Part shown: in pieces, positions 10,875 through 21,849 of the stretch
Layout of the letters: every line of letters starts with the position of its first letter
Numbering within the stretch: position 1 is the first letter of the stretch
Assembly: GCF_026210795.1 (NCBI RefSeq)
Contig: NC_089433.1
Location: 4,613,001-4,677,000 of the forward strand
Direction of reading: 5' to 3'
DNA from: Rhizophagus irregularis
Taxonomy: Eukaryota > Glomeromycota > Glomeromycetes > Glomerales > Glomeraceae
Length of the DNA: 64,000 nucleotides
Translations under genes and position numbers: made by a program
Notes under the pieces: model-generated
Told to the model about the DNA's origin: nothing
The model's input: only the letters and a program-made list of their open reading frames with translations
Databases searched by the model: none

Positions 10875-12975
10875 CTCAAGAATCCATTTCTATGTTGAAA
10901 ACAGATTCCTCCTCCAGATTCAGAACATAAAGACATTTCTTCACTTACTTCCTTCCATAATTATATTTTGGAACTTGAGAGATACGTGTAAAAATATTTA
11001 TGTGTAAGGAAAGTATCATTCTTATAAATATCAAGTGTTAAAAGTCTGAAAGTTTTTTTTTACGTGAACGGTGCCCTCAATAAATATCGTACGCGAGTCG
11101 TACGCGTATCACAATTGACATATACATGATGTACATGATGACGTTTTTACTCGTACGACTGCGGCGGAGTGCGGACCATTATACATTTATACATGAGTGA
11201 TGAATGATAATCTTTTGATCTTTTACATTTTCCCCACTTTTATTCATATTACTTATTATAGATTTTATTTAATAAATTCTAATAAATACATTAAATGGTA
11301 AGTAGCTTTAAAAATGAAGATTTAAAAAAATATACAATTTATTTTCCTAGAAAAGTGAACAAAGAGAGAGTTTTCTTTTAATTTGTTATTAATATATTTT
11401 TTTTTGATAGACTACTTACTTATCTCTTTATGTGATTTTAAAAAAGCATACAGATTCATAGACGTATATTCAAAGTCTTCAAACCCTTCGCCTACTACAC
11501 ATCAAAGGAAACAGTTTGTTTATTTTTATTTTATGTGTAATGGTTGTGTGTGTGAAATTTTACTATCACGGATAGAAGGAAAGGATACAAAATTTTTAAT
11601 TATTATTAGGAAGGAGTGAGTGACATAATTATTGATAATTTATCATTAAAAAGGAGTTGGAAACATAGGATACGAAATTTCTTTGATATTTTATTATCGA
11701 GAAGATATAGGAAACATATGATAAGAATTTTCTTTGATATTCTATTATTGGGAAGGTGTGATGAAGACAAATATAGTATCATTATTTATTTACCTTGGGG
11801 AGGGTTTAATAAAGCAGTATCCGATGCATACCTTGCGTAGAATTATGTTACACTTCGGTGAAATTTTTAGATATGGGTATAGATATGAATTTTTTTTTTT
11901 GATATTAAATGGAATTTCAAAGATCAATGAGTATAATTAGAACAAATTTCAAACGAAAATCAATAATCATCTTAAATTAACATACTACTATATAACTCAT
12001 TTTTATTTAAAGATTGAACGCGAATTATAACATAAATAAAGCTAAAAAAAAAATGGAAATATTTTTATACAGTATCAAAATAGAATTTAATATTATTTTA
12101 TGTAGTACATTTTCTTTGAGATCCGATCATAAAAACGACACCGGCGACACCGCCACCTCTGTACAGCAACATCATCACCTCATGATTCTGGAACATCACC
12201 ACTTCACGATCCTCGCACTTCCACTTATGATTCTGGTTCATGATCTGAGATAACATCCATCATTATTTCGTAATTCTGAAAGAACATCTCAAGCCCAGAG
12301 AAATAAAATACAGAAAATATATTGTCTATAAATCCATCACAAAATCATAATGCAGCAATCTGGAAATAAGAATATATTACATTAGCAACAAATTTATTTT
12401 TCTTAGTAAAACATTACAGAGTATAAAACGATTATCTGTCAATAAACCTGACAAAATTGAAGAGATATGAGATATGAAGACTGTATGCAAGGGAAATTCT
12501 CTTCATTAAGGAATTTTCATAATCCTGACCGGCACGGACAACTAATGCGTATTTTAAATATACATAATTAAAGGATGTGGCAACAATTAAAAATAAAATT
12601 GACCTTTATTACAACACAACATTTGCAATTAATACATAAGGTTAATTTCTTCTAATATATTAAAAAATGTTATATAACGTTGTAACATACGTGACATTGC
12701 GCAGAATTCAATAAATACAACTCAACTCTAGATTCCTTGTAATTAAAATGACAAATTAATTAATTCACTATTATTTCGCTACGGACTTTAAATTTTTTTT
12801 TTTTAAAAAAAAATATTGAATCTCGAATAATTTAACAAATTACGAACTTTACAGTATAATCATCGATCGATTCGATTTTACCAATGATATATGTACTTTA
12901 TATTTCTATCTTCGTTCCAGTTAAAAAATCGGTACAAACTCTAAGCTTCGGAAGAAGTTTGGTTTTATGAGGAAA
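10875..12975. other. Intergenic DNA
   Basis: No supported gene. Two imperfect ~51-bp direct repeats at about 11657-11758 share GGAAACATA(G/T)GATA and TTTCTTTGATAT, and account for the short open frames there. A small GC-richer His/Thr-coding stretch lies at 12130-12250 without protein features. Confidence 0.4.
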
Positions 12976-13310
12976 GAAGGGATGGTCGTAACAAAACGAG
13001 ACAAGCTAGCAATAAAAAATTTGAACATCCATATTTTTTTAAGTGCAAGACCGATAAATAATCGTCAACTAATATAAAATTAATTTTTATAAATCGTTGA
13101 ATAAATAATACATATATTATATATTACATCTAGGATCCGAACCGACACAATTGAGAAAACGAGTCAAACCGAATAACCGGTTCGGTACCATAATCGGTTT
13201 TTGTCATTTCGGTCCAGATCTGAGTAAGTTTATATCAAAACTTATTTATGTACCAAACCTAATGAAACGAACCGACTCAAGTCGCTAAACCGAACTTTTT
13301 CCATCCCTAA
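12976..13310. mobile_element. Possible non-autonomous hAT-like element
   Basis: The right end reads CCATCCCTA at about 13301-13309 and the left carries AGGGATGG at about 12978, matching the short AGGGATGG-type ends common in hAT elements. Between 13138 and 13300, CCGAAC/GTTCGG-like motifs recur in both orientations (AACCGA, GGTTCGGT, CCGAAC), as in hAT subterminal repeats. I could not match an 8-bp target duplication, so the left boundary is doubtful. Confidence 0.3.
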
Positions 13311-13931
13311 AAACCTATGAACCAACCCTTTCTATATTTTATAGAATGTATATCAAATGTTCAGAAAAACAAAATCGTTTTTGTAAGTAAATCAGCCTTC
13401 TGATTGTGGTAAGTTACACATATTTCATATTATTTCAACATCCCTGATTCCAATGGGGACGATATAATAAATAAAACAATGAAAAAGCCCTTGTTCTCCT
13501 AAACGATATATAAATATGCATATTATCAAATGATTTATTATGGTAACAATTATTTCATCTCGCAAATCATAGCTACTAGACTTTATTAGAATGTGATGGA
13601 AAAAATGATGATGCAATTGATGCATGCAAGGAAACCGAAGAGATCAAAATCAGAAAAACAATGGACAAAAGATTTGATATATAAGGAATAGGATTTTTTT
13701 TTATTGTTCATTATTGTATTTCAATATCTAATCATTATTTTTTATAATATGCTTTTTTAAAAAACTTCTCATAAGATAAAACTGTACATTATTTTTTATT
13801 TTTCTTTTTATTTCCTTTTCTACTTTTATAACTTTTTAAAAAAAAAAATCCGCCGAGAACTGAATCTTTCTTATAACCCTTATAACCTAAATTTTACCAA
13901 ATAACAAAAATATATACTTATATATACAAAT

Positions 13932-14876
13932 ATGAAAATTTTATACGAAATTAAAATTGTAATTTTTAAATACGTTGAAAATCCAATTTCACTTGCTCTC
14001 GCTAACCGTGCTTGGTATACTATTTTCCATGATCCGCACGCGAGATCTGAATGGCTCCTTAATAAGTATGGGAGAGCACATGCATTATTTCATGCAGTTA
14101 GGCTTGGACGCAATTTCCTCACGTTAGATGTTATAAAATGCTTAATGGCTAAAAAAGCAATTTTATCACGTTACTTTGTTCAAAGACTTATGTTACAATG
14201 TGGAGGTTGTGATGGGAGATTGTTGGAACTTAGAAATACTCTTAACGTAAGCCAAGAAGATTTCAAAAGATTAAATTCTTCCCAAAAGCACCATTGGGGC
14301 TATGACCTATCTGTAGATGTTTTCATATATATTTTGGAAGAAGCAATCAAGTTATATGAATCAGATGTATATATAAAAGGGAATGACTTTGATCTCCTTC
14401 ATTTACTAACAGCCAGTTCTTCCATGATAAGCCTCTCATCTGAAAGAATACAAGTTGACATTGAACAAATAAAGGATTTAATATTAAACAAAAAATTAAT
14501 ACCATTCCCTCCATCAACAAGAGAACATGGTTATGAAAACGTACATCAATTAAATATCCTAGCTCGTGCCATCGTGTTATATCCTGATCTCGTAAATTTA
14601 TGGAAACAAATCGGTTATCATGAAATATGTAAAGATACGAATAGCCTTGTGATTCGGGGCGTATATTTGCTTTTATTTCCATCTAATACCGATCAGCGCA
14701 ACTGGGTGTGCCCAGATGAGAATGTAATATTTAAAAAATTAAAAATATTTATTGATCTTGGATTTAAACTTGACAACCAAAGCATAAGGGCGGTGATTTA
14801 CCTATTTAGAGATAGGATATCAGAAATAGGTGAAGTTATTTTAAAATCTTTTTATTTAATCTGTAAAGATAAATAA
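13932..14876 (+). CDS. F-box-like repeat-family protein, intronless
   Basis: An intact 314-residue protein with no introns. Residues about 9-35 (IVIFKYVENPISLALANRAW) resemble the later part of an F-box: hydrophobic-Phe, then Pro, Leu-x-Leu and Arg-x-Trp. The text after it (DPHARSEWLL, YGRAHALFHAVRLG, ALFHAV) is typical of a large dispersed family I associate with Rhizophagus genomes, in which the rest of the protein is helical repeats. If so, it would recruit substrates to an SCF ubiquitin ligase, which is inferred. The start is the first ATG after stops, and the N-terminus is short for an F-box, so a few residues may be missing or an upstream exon may exist. A TATATA-rich stretch lies just upstream, with AT minisatellite DNA downstream. 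Confidence 0.75.
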   Translation: MKILYEIKIVIFKYVENPISLALANRAWYTIFHDPHARSEWLLNKYGRAHALFHAVRLGRNFLTLDVIKCLMAKKAILSRYFVQRLMLQCGGCDGRLLELRNTLNVSQEDFKRLNSSQKHHWGYDLSVDVFIYILEEAIKLYESDVYIKGNDFDLLHLLTASSSMISLSSERIQVDIEQIKDLILNKKLIPFPPSTREHGYENVHQLNILARAIVLYPDLVNLWKQIGYHEICKDTNSLVIRGVYLLLFPSNTDQRNWVCPDENVIFKKLKIFIDLGFKLDNQSIRAVIYLFRDRISEIGEVILKSFYLICKDK

Positions 14877-14899
14877 TAATATGTTGTATATAATTTTTA

Positions 14900-15045
14900 T
14901 TTTAAATGGCTTATTATAGTTTTAAATTTATATTTAAGTTTTATAGTTTAAAATTTTTATTTTAAAGTTTTATATAATTTTAAATTTTATTTTAAAGTTT
15001 TATAGTTTTAAATTTTTATTTTATTTCTAAGTTTTATAAATGTTT
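14900..15045. repeat. AT-rich minisatellite
   Basis: About four imperfect copies of a ~30-bp unit (AGTTTTATAGTTTTAAATTT followed by a TTATTTTA tail) directly follow the F-box-like gene and probably include its 3' untranslated region. Confidence 0.55.
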
Positions 15046-16274
15046 TAGGATTTTGTTATCTAAATAAAAATTATAAATATCGGATCATTTTTTAAATGAT
15101 AAATTTTATATTTTTATTAATCAAGTCCTTGGTATATAGAAATGTGCGTAAATTTAGAATTTAGCATTATCGCGCGTTCAAAAAAATAAAAATTAAGTAT
15201 AGAACCTTATACTAGCCAAAACCTTTTTTCACTCCACGTGACTTATTGTCTTGAGTGTTTATTTAAACCACGTTGACGGCTCCGCAAATGATCATCTCAT
15301 CTTTTTACTGCTAACTCTCCATAAATGCACCCTCTAAACTATAAACTCACTCCTTTATTGAACCCAACCCTAAGAAGAGAGTTGCTAATTCAAGAACACT
15401 AATTTGTGTAAAGGTTAGCTTCGCTGTGTTTCATGAAATATTCAATTTTAGACTAAAACGTTCCTAATTGTTGTTTAAAGAAATATGCGATAACTTTGGA
15501 AATTACGTCCACTATAAATTCAGAAGTTAGGAACATGGGGTTTAAATCTATTTGGGTTTCTTTACAGTTGTATTCTATAAAGATCATAAAGGTTTGAATT
15601 ATTATAGTATTTGAAAAAATTTTATTCACAAGTTTAACGCATTAATATTTTATTTTAGGTTGCAAAATATTAAATCAAAGTAATCAATTGCGTCGATATA
15701 GGTTTGGTTTATAAATTTTTTTTTTTTAAAAAAAAAGAAAAGACTTTTAATGTAACTATCATTTCAGTACGTAGTGCCGGTTATTTTCCTTATGATTAGA
15801 TAAGGAAGAAAACATAAGTCAAAATTTCACAATCTCCTATGCATTTTGTACTTGAATTAGAATTTTCTATTACTATATTTGAATCTCACATACGTTTCAT
15901 TTTGTTTTTTTTATAATGTTATATTTTTTATTTATTTATTTTGATTTTGATTTTATCAAAATCTGGCTTACGCATTTAGTTGCTATTCGACTTCTGGGTC
16001 GTTCTGGGTCGTTCTGGTTCGCAAGAATGGAACATTCATCTTATTTGTAAAAACAAGCAAGAGGTAAGTCCGATATTTAACTGCATTTTTCAATAACATA
16101 AAATTATGAAATTAATCAATATTTGCTATTCTTTAGCAAAGTCTTGATTTAATAACAATATTTTATACCAATAAGAGTTAGGATAAACCGTTTATTCCTC
16201 CTCTTTGCTAATAATGGCGCAACTTGTCAGAGAGACGTTCTCTATTATTTTCACCAAATTATGTGAACTCGTAT
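15046..16274. other. Intergenic DNA
   Basis: No gene seen. A short direct repeat, TTCTGGGTCG TTCTGGGTCG TTCTGG, lies at about 15990-16018, and a GC-richer segment lies at 15220-15300. Confidence 0.4.
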
Positions 16275-17105
16275 ATTTTGTAAAAGAATCCGGTGTTGTA
16301 TAGATGCAGTATGAAGTACCTTTCATATGATTACAATGATCCTTTTGATCACAAGTGAGAAAGCATCAAGAGTACCGAGAGCAGCAGCATCAGTAGCAGC
16401 AACACCGAGATAAGGTTAAACTTTTTAATCAAAACTCATGACTCTTCGATCTTAAAAGCATCTGATCCATTAGCAATACCACCGCAACCGAAAGCTAAAA
16501 GAATTGATATTAATAATGTAGTGACTAATGAAGGTGATTTACTGGATATGAACAATGCAGTAAGAACAATATAATAACAGCATTTACTATTGTTGCGATG
16601 CTTATAATATTTTTGGATGTTATGAAGGTAGAGTTATATTAGGATTAAATAATATATTGTTTCATTGAAATTAATTAAATTTATTTTAATGCAGGTCGTG
16701 CAAATTTGGTTGGGCTGATATTAGATACCTCAATATTTTATATCGTAAGTTAAATTATGTTTGGATAAGTTATTTTAATTTCAAATTAATCGTAATTTTT
16801 TTTATTGCTTTAATATTAGGTTGATTGGTGCCTCGCGTTGTAAGTCATTTGAACGTAACGAGAAATTTTGAATCGATGCTTTAATTGTCTGTTAAGATGA
16901 TTTTTAACTGGAACAGTTATTTGAGATCTGAGTGGCCTGTGTTATTAGATGAAATTCATTAAGTAAAGATTTTTGCGAAGTTTGCCAGAAATTAATATTA
17001 ATTTACATTATATATTAAATTTATAGGAAGGATTACTGTCGATTACAGCAATTCATTGCACAAAATGAAGTTATGAAGGTGCTTTTGATACTAAAATTAT
17101 AGATA
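16275..17105 (+). pseudogene. Candidate spliced small gene or relic, unknown product
   Basis: Several coding-like pieces occur in order on the plus strand, separated by intron-like sequence. A Ser-rich segment runs to DPLAIPPQPKAK and NNVVTNEGDLLDMNNA (about 16380-16560). Next is SIYYCCDAYNIFGCYE followed by a GTAGAG donor (about 16585-16625), then GRANLVGLILDTSIFYI between a TGCAG acceptor and GTAAGT (about 16695-16745). VDWCLAL sits before another GTAAGT (about 16820), and KDYCRLQQFIAQNEVMK follows a TATAG (about 17028-17077). The exon-intron punctuation is better than chance, but one junction would need an intron of only about 20 nt and the start is unclear. No known family. Confidence 0.3.
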
Positions 17106-17329
17106 GAAATTGTGGTTGGCTCCTATAGACAATAGGATATATATAATTTATATAATATTCAATAAAATATTTGATAAAAATATATATTTAAAAAAATATG
17201 ACACACTTAAACCATTAAGAGCGTTATTTTTTATTATTTGTAAAGGAGATAATAATTAATCATTATCTGAGTTGATAAATAAACTCAAAATGCTGTAAAT
17301 ATATTTCCATCTAATTATCAAAATTATTT

Positions 17330-18060
17330 GTCTTTTTTAAAAAAACACAACCGGTCAAAATATGTGCATCAACATTATTGGTCTTTAACAAATGACTAAA
17401 ATACTTAGCAGCTTCAGCGACAATTAACAACTCATTTCATAAATACGTTAAAGAAAATCATTGTGAACGAAAATATACTGTAACATAGAATTCAAAACTT
17501 TTAAACATTAAAACATCAAATATAAAATTCACAAGCTTTCTTAGTATCAAATGCTTTGATCTTCCCTGTTTGAGTAACATAAGACCATACATCAATTAAT
17601 CGGATAATTCGTGCCGAATAGTCTTACTTTAATGATGGACCAATACAAAAATGATAACCATAATTATGTTTCATTGAGATTTCACTTTCACGTTAGGTCG
17701 AATAAAATGCTATTAACTTGATCCAAAAGTAAAATTAATAAATAAAATATAAAGAATTAACACGTTAAACCAATTAAAAAAGAGTAAACCTTAACAATTG
17801 CAGAATGGTCATACAAGGACTTAGAAAGTTTTCGCCAATGTCCAAAGAAGTAGTTCCCCATGCTGTTGCCTTTAATTTTGATCAGGAAAAGTTATAGTAA
17901 AGGAATACGCAATTCCTCTACGCAAATATTTTTTCATGAATATATAAGCTCAAATAACATCATTATACCAATGATATCTCTTTCTCTCAATTTCTTTATT
18001 CCATTCTTCAAATAATTTAATTCGGTGAAAGATATATCCAGGGAGAAGGCTAACGAAAAA
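17330..18060 (-). pseudogene. Minus-strand pseudogene, unknown family
   Basis: From about 18050 downward the minus strand reads LFEEWNKEIERKRYHWYNDV, an in-frame TGA, then MKKYLRRGIAYSFTITFPDQ and a stop. After a frame change comes GNYFFGHWRKLSKSLYDHSA, then ARIIRLIDVWSYVTQTGKIK with FDTKKACEFY, and finally LLIVAEAAKYFSHLLKTNNV with DAHILTGC. The blocks are clearly protein-like but are interrupted by stops, shifts and intron-like gaps. The family is not recognised. Confidence 0.4.
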
Positions 18061-20227
18061 AGTTTAGCTATTTAACCATAAATTATTCTCTCAAAATAAA
18101 ACAAATAGAATATTCATTATAAGAAATTTTCTTTTGAACTTAGTTTTTTTTATGCGTGTGATTTATATGTTAACAAGCTGCGGATTAAAGGATTTTGTAG
18201 CAATCTTACAAAATATATGTGTATATGTCAGACTGTATTATAATTGATCATTTTGATGTAACGTTCCTATACATTATCCATTAAAAAACGGATATCTGGA
18301 TATCCGGATGAACGAATACAAACTACTTTTTACATTTCAAAAAATACAAAAACAAGGATTCTCATATTCTTGTATTTTCATGTATTCACTTATTGTATTT
18401 AATTTCTTTTTTAACAAAATTTGTGTAATAATATGACATCTTTAACCTTAAATTTTCCATTATCATTCATCCATTGCAATTAATTGCGCCAATAATTCTC
18501 AACTCTTTTTGTTATCATTTTTATTATCTCTATCGAAATTGTAAACTTATTCTTAGTCTTTGTTTTGGTTCAATCTTTTGAAAATTTCTTACCCAAAAAA
18601 TTTACTTGCGTCTTTTCTTTTTTCATTTTAAAAGAATGTGATGGAAAAAATAAAACACGTTATTTCAATTTCAGATTAAAAATCTGACTAAGAGAAATAC
18701 ACAGTTTGTTAGTAACTTTAATTAACGCCTAGCACTTTTATATTTGTTAGTTTTTCACGTTCTTACTATATTTTAAAGTTAATATTATGATATGCTACGA
18801 TTTCTGCAATATGCTAAATATGCTACAAACAAATCTTCGAACAAAAAAGATGGAAATTCCCTAAAACAACGAATAACTTGTTTAAACAAGTTTATTGTCC
18901 AATAAAAAATAATTACATTATTTCTCGAACAAATTAACGTAAAAAATTTTTTATTACAGTTCAATTATTTTTAGATAAAAATATGATTTTTGAGTTTGTA
19001 TATTTTGGTTAAATTCAAGCTTTTTTTTAAAAAAAAATTGAATAATTCTTTCCTCCAACCTTTCAAACATTGGATCATTCTGATATTTTTTTTTCTGTTA
19101 TAGATTATTCACAGTTTTGGCAATTATCATCAGTATTTTATTGCCACGTATTATTTTTCAAAACAAAAAGTTACCTGTAACTAACATTGTATAAACAAAA
19201 CATTCAGTAATATTTCGTCATAAAAATTTTAAAGGATTCAAATTGAGGCGCACTGACACCTTCACATGCTCGTATTACTGTGCCTTTTCTATTAAAAAAA
19301 TGTAATAATTATTAATATAAATTAAACCAAAGATGCTTTTGTATAAAAAAAGTCTGTCTAGATTCTTGATTGTGGTTTATTTTGCAGTTGAGGCTTTAGT
19401 GCATTCAGGCTGACATACATCAGCCATTAATTAACTAAGCGCGAAGTTCGCTAAACGCGTGATATTCTCCTTTATATAGAATTCTGATGTTAAAAGCACA
19501 AATATTTGAATTGCGCATTTTTCTTTTCTATTTAAGCAATTAAGACTTTCGGGCCGACAAAACAATCAGCCATTAATTAAATAATGACTCGCGTCAGATG
19601 ACGGTCTTAGTCATCCGAGGTGCGTCAACTGACACGATCTACAGCAAAAATTTGAAAGAAAATCGCCGGATATTGGCTTAGTGATCACTGCGTAATGCGC
19701 AGGTTGAAGTTTTCCGTAAATACAAACAAATATTTATGTGTACCACTTTTTTTTCAAATTCCACTGTTTTTTATAAATTCTCCCCTAAGACTTCCTTGAG
19801 ACTCCTCTTGAAACTCTTTCACAAATTCTTTTTCACACCATATTTTAATACTTTCAAAGATATTGATAACTGATAAATATGGTTTAACATATTCATATCT
19901 AATTCATCATTATTAAATATTACAAAAAAGTTTTAATGTTTAGAAAGTAGAAGAACAAAGAGGAATTACATAAAAAGAAAATTTCCCACTTCTTGAAAGA
20001 ACAAACAATTGGCAAAATTATGCCTAATTAAGATAAATTTTTATTAATTTTTTTATTTAATAAATAAAATGAATGAAAGTTCGTAAATAATAAATAACTT
20101 TTGTTCTGTCAATGTATAACATTTTTTTATTAAAAAAAAGTTATAGTATTTTTATTATAGAGAATTTTGTGTTAGCTGAAGAGATTAGCTTTTATTATAT
20201 AGAGTATTTTACATTTGGACATGTTGA
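18061..20227. other. Intergenic DNA with a duplicated motif
   Basis: No gene. At about 19410 and 19553 two related blocks occur, GGCTGACATACATCAGCC and GGGCCGACAAAACAATCAGC, each followed by CATTAATTAA(C/A)TAA. They may be the ends of a degenerate element. AAGCGCGAAGTTCGCTAAACG near 19440 is a small imperfect palindrome. Confidence 0.3.
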
Positions 20228-20413
20228 CAATTTACTGTAGGACTTCATGCATCTTCTCCTGTTGAAAGCATTAATGTTTGGATTAAAAGCTATAATTTTA
20301 ATTCCAATATTTCCTTATGTGAGTTTAGTGATGTAATATATAAAAGGCAAAGACAAAATATTCGTTTAGTTTACGTAAAAGACGAATATGAAGATAAAAT
20401 TAGCAAATGTTAA
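20228..20413 (+). pseudogene. MULE-like transposase fragment
   Basis: An open frame without a start encodes GLHASSPVESINVWIKSY, then SNISLCEFSDVIYKRQRQN and a stop. The pattern (S-x-x-x-V/R-E-S-x-N then L-C-E-F/L) resembles the segment after the catalytic core of MULE/FAR1-type transposases, where a Ser/Thr...Glu-Ser-x-Asn motif precedes a Leu-x-Glu helix. The rest of the transposase is not readable nearby, so this is a relic. Confidence 0.45.
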
Positions 20414-21321
20414 TATTATTGAATTAAAATCTGATAAAATCATTAATATTGTCCTATTACTTTAAAACGGATGAATCAGAGTTATATTATATTTCAACGA
20501 GTTGGTATCTTTTTTTTTACACCATTATGAAGGATACATCTTTTTTAGAAATCTTGAAAAAAAAAAGATTTTATGGACATGTATGTGAATGTAAATCCAG
20601 GCGGAGCAAGTCATATTCAGCCAAACGATAAAGTCACATTCTATAAACTAAATATACAGGAGAAGCCTCGGAGTGAAATTACAAATTCCTTTTGGAATGA
20701 GGTATAAGACTACTGTTATCTGATAATATACTATTCTCAAGATAATGTACTCATATTTAATTACTGGATAAATGATTATAACTAAAACAAAATACCAGAT
20801 TTTGATTTTTACTATTTTTACTCTAAAGCAGCATTACCAACAGCAGCAAATGTCACTAAGGATATAATTCAAAGTTTAGAAAATTAAATTTTAAAATAAT
20901 TATTTTTTCTATATTTAGATCTTTTATTATTTAGATAAAAATGCACATTTCCTTAAATTTTTTATTATTCTTTAAATAATAATGTCTTAATTAATTGAAC
21001 AATTCATAACCTACACAGCTTAAGCTTATTTTATGCTTTATGATTTAATATTGTAAAAACTTATATTCCACTTTCAAAATGACTTGCCGACGTTCTAATA
21101 CTTCTCGCCAAAAATCTAAGGTTCGCAAACTCGATCGAAGGTGTATAGATAATTTAAATCTCTGAGGATTACTATGAGAAACTTATGGTTTTTAACTCAT
21201 TGTAATACTTAATAATGATGAATTAGATGACTTTACAACTACTACAGGATACAGTTTATACTTTAAATTGATGGTTAATTAGTAGAAAAAATTAGAATGT
21301 GTTAATAGAAGACCATTATAG

Positions 21322-21462
21322 CAGAAGCTTTGGAAGGCTCAAAAAAAAAATAAACTTAAAGTCTTATTGCTGTCAGACATGTGTGCTTATTGCGCTGAAA
21401 AAGGACATTGGGTCGAAGTCTGTCCCCATCTTCTTGATAGTCAGCAAAAATCTATGTTTTAA
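21322..21462 (+). pseudogene. Retrotransposon gag zinc-knuckle relic
   Basis: In one plus frame between a TAG and a TAA, 21382-21423 encodes CAYCAEKGHWVEVC, an exact C-x2-C-x4-H-x4-C zinc knuckle typical of retroelement Gag proteins that bind RNA. PHLL follows, as is common after such knuckles. No Gag start or long frame remains. With the RNase H fragment 320 bp downstream on the same strand, it marks a heavily decayed LTR retrotransposon. Confidence 0.55.
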
Positions 21463-21783
21463 TCGCTGGAGTACAGATGAAATCCAAGAAATAGATATAT
21501 AATTATTAAGATTTGCAATTAAAATAAGATATTCAAAACTTCATATTACATTATTTTGTTTATACCAATTACTGACCAAAAAATGTTTAGCTGTAGTATG
21601 GCTGGATACTAAAGTTAAAATGTCTAAGATTAATACCGCTTCTGGTTTATAATTTCGTATATACCCTTTTATTATTATATTCTAATTTCTTGTATACATC
21701 TGAAGAGTCTGATCTTGAACATCTGATCTCAAGGATGAGAAAGAAACTAAATCTGAAGCGGATGGGTGATCAAACATTTTCAA

Positions 21784-21846
21784 CATTATTTAGAACTTAA
21801 GCCATTTATAGTTGTTACTGACAATGCCACTTTAAAATGGCTGATA
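21784..21846 (+). pseudogene. Ty3/gypsy RNase H fragment
   Basis: The plus strand encodes HYLELKPFIVVTDNATLKWL before a stop. This matches the Ty3/gypsy RNase H region, where a Thr-Asp-x-x-x-Leu-Lys-Trp-Leu motif supplies one catalytic aspartate. It is only about 21 residues long. The order gag knuckle then RNase H on one strand is right, but the distance is much too short for a full element, so internal deletions are inferred. Confidence 0.5.
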
Positions 21847-21849
21847 TGA

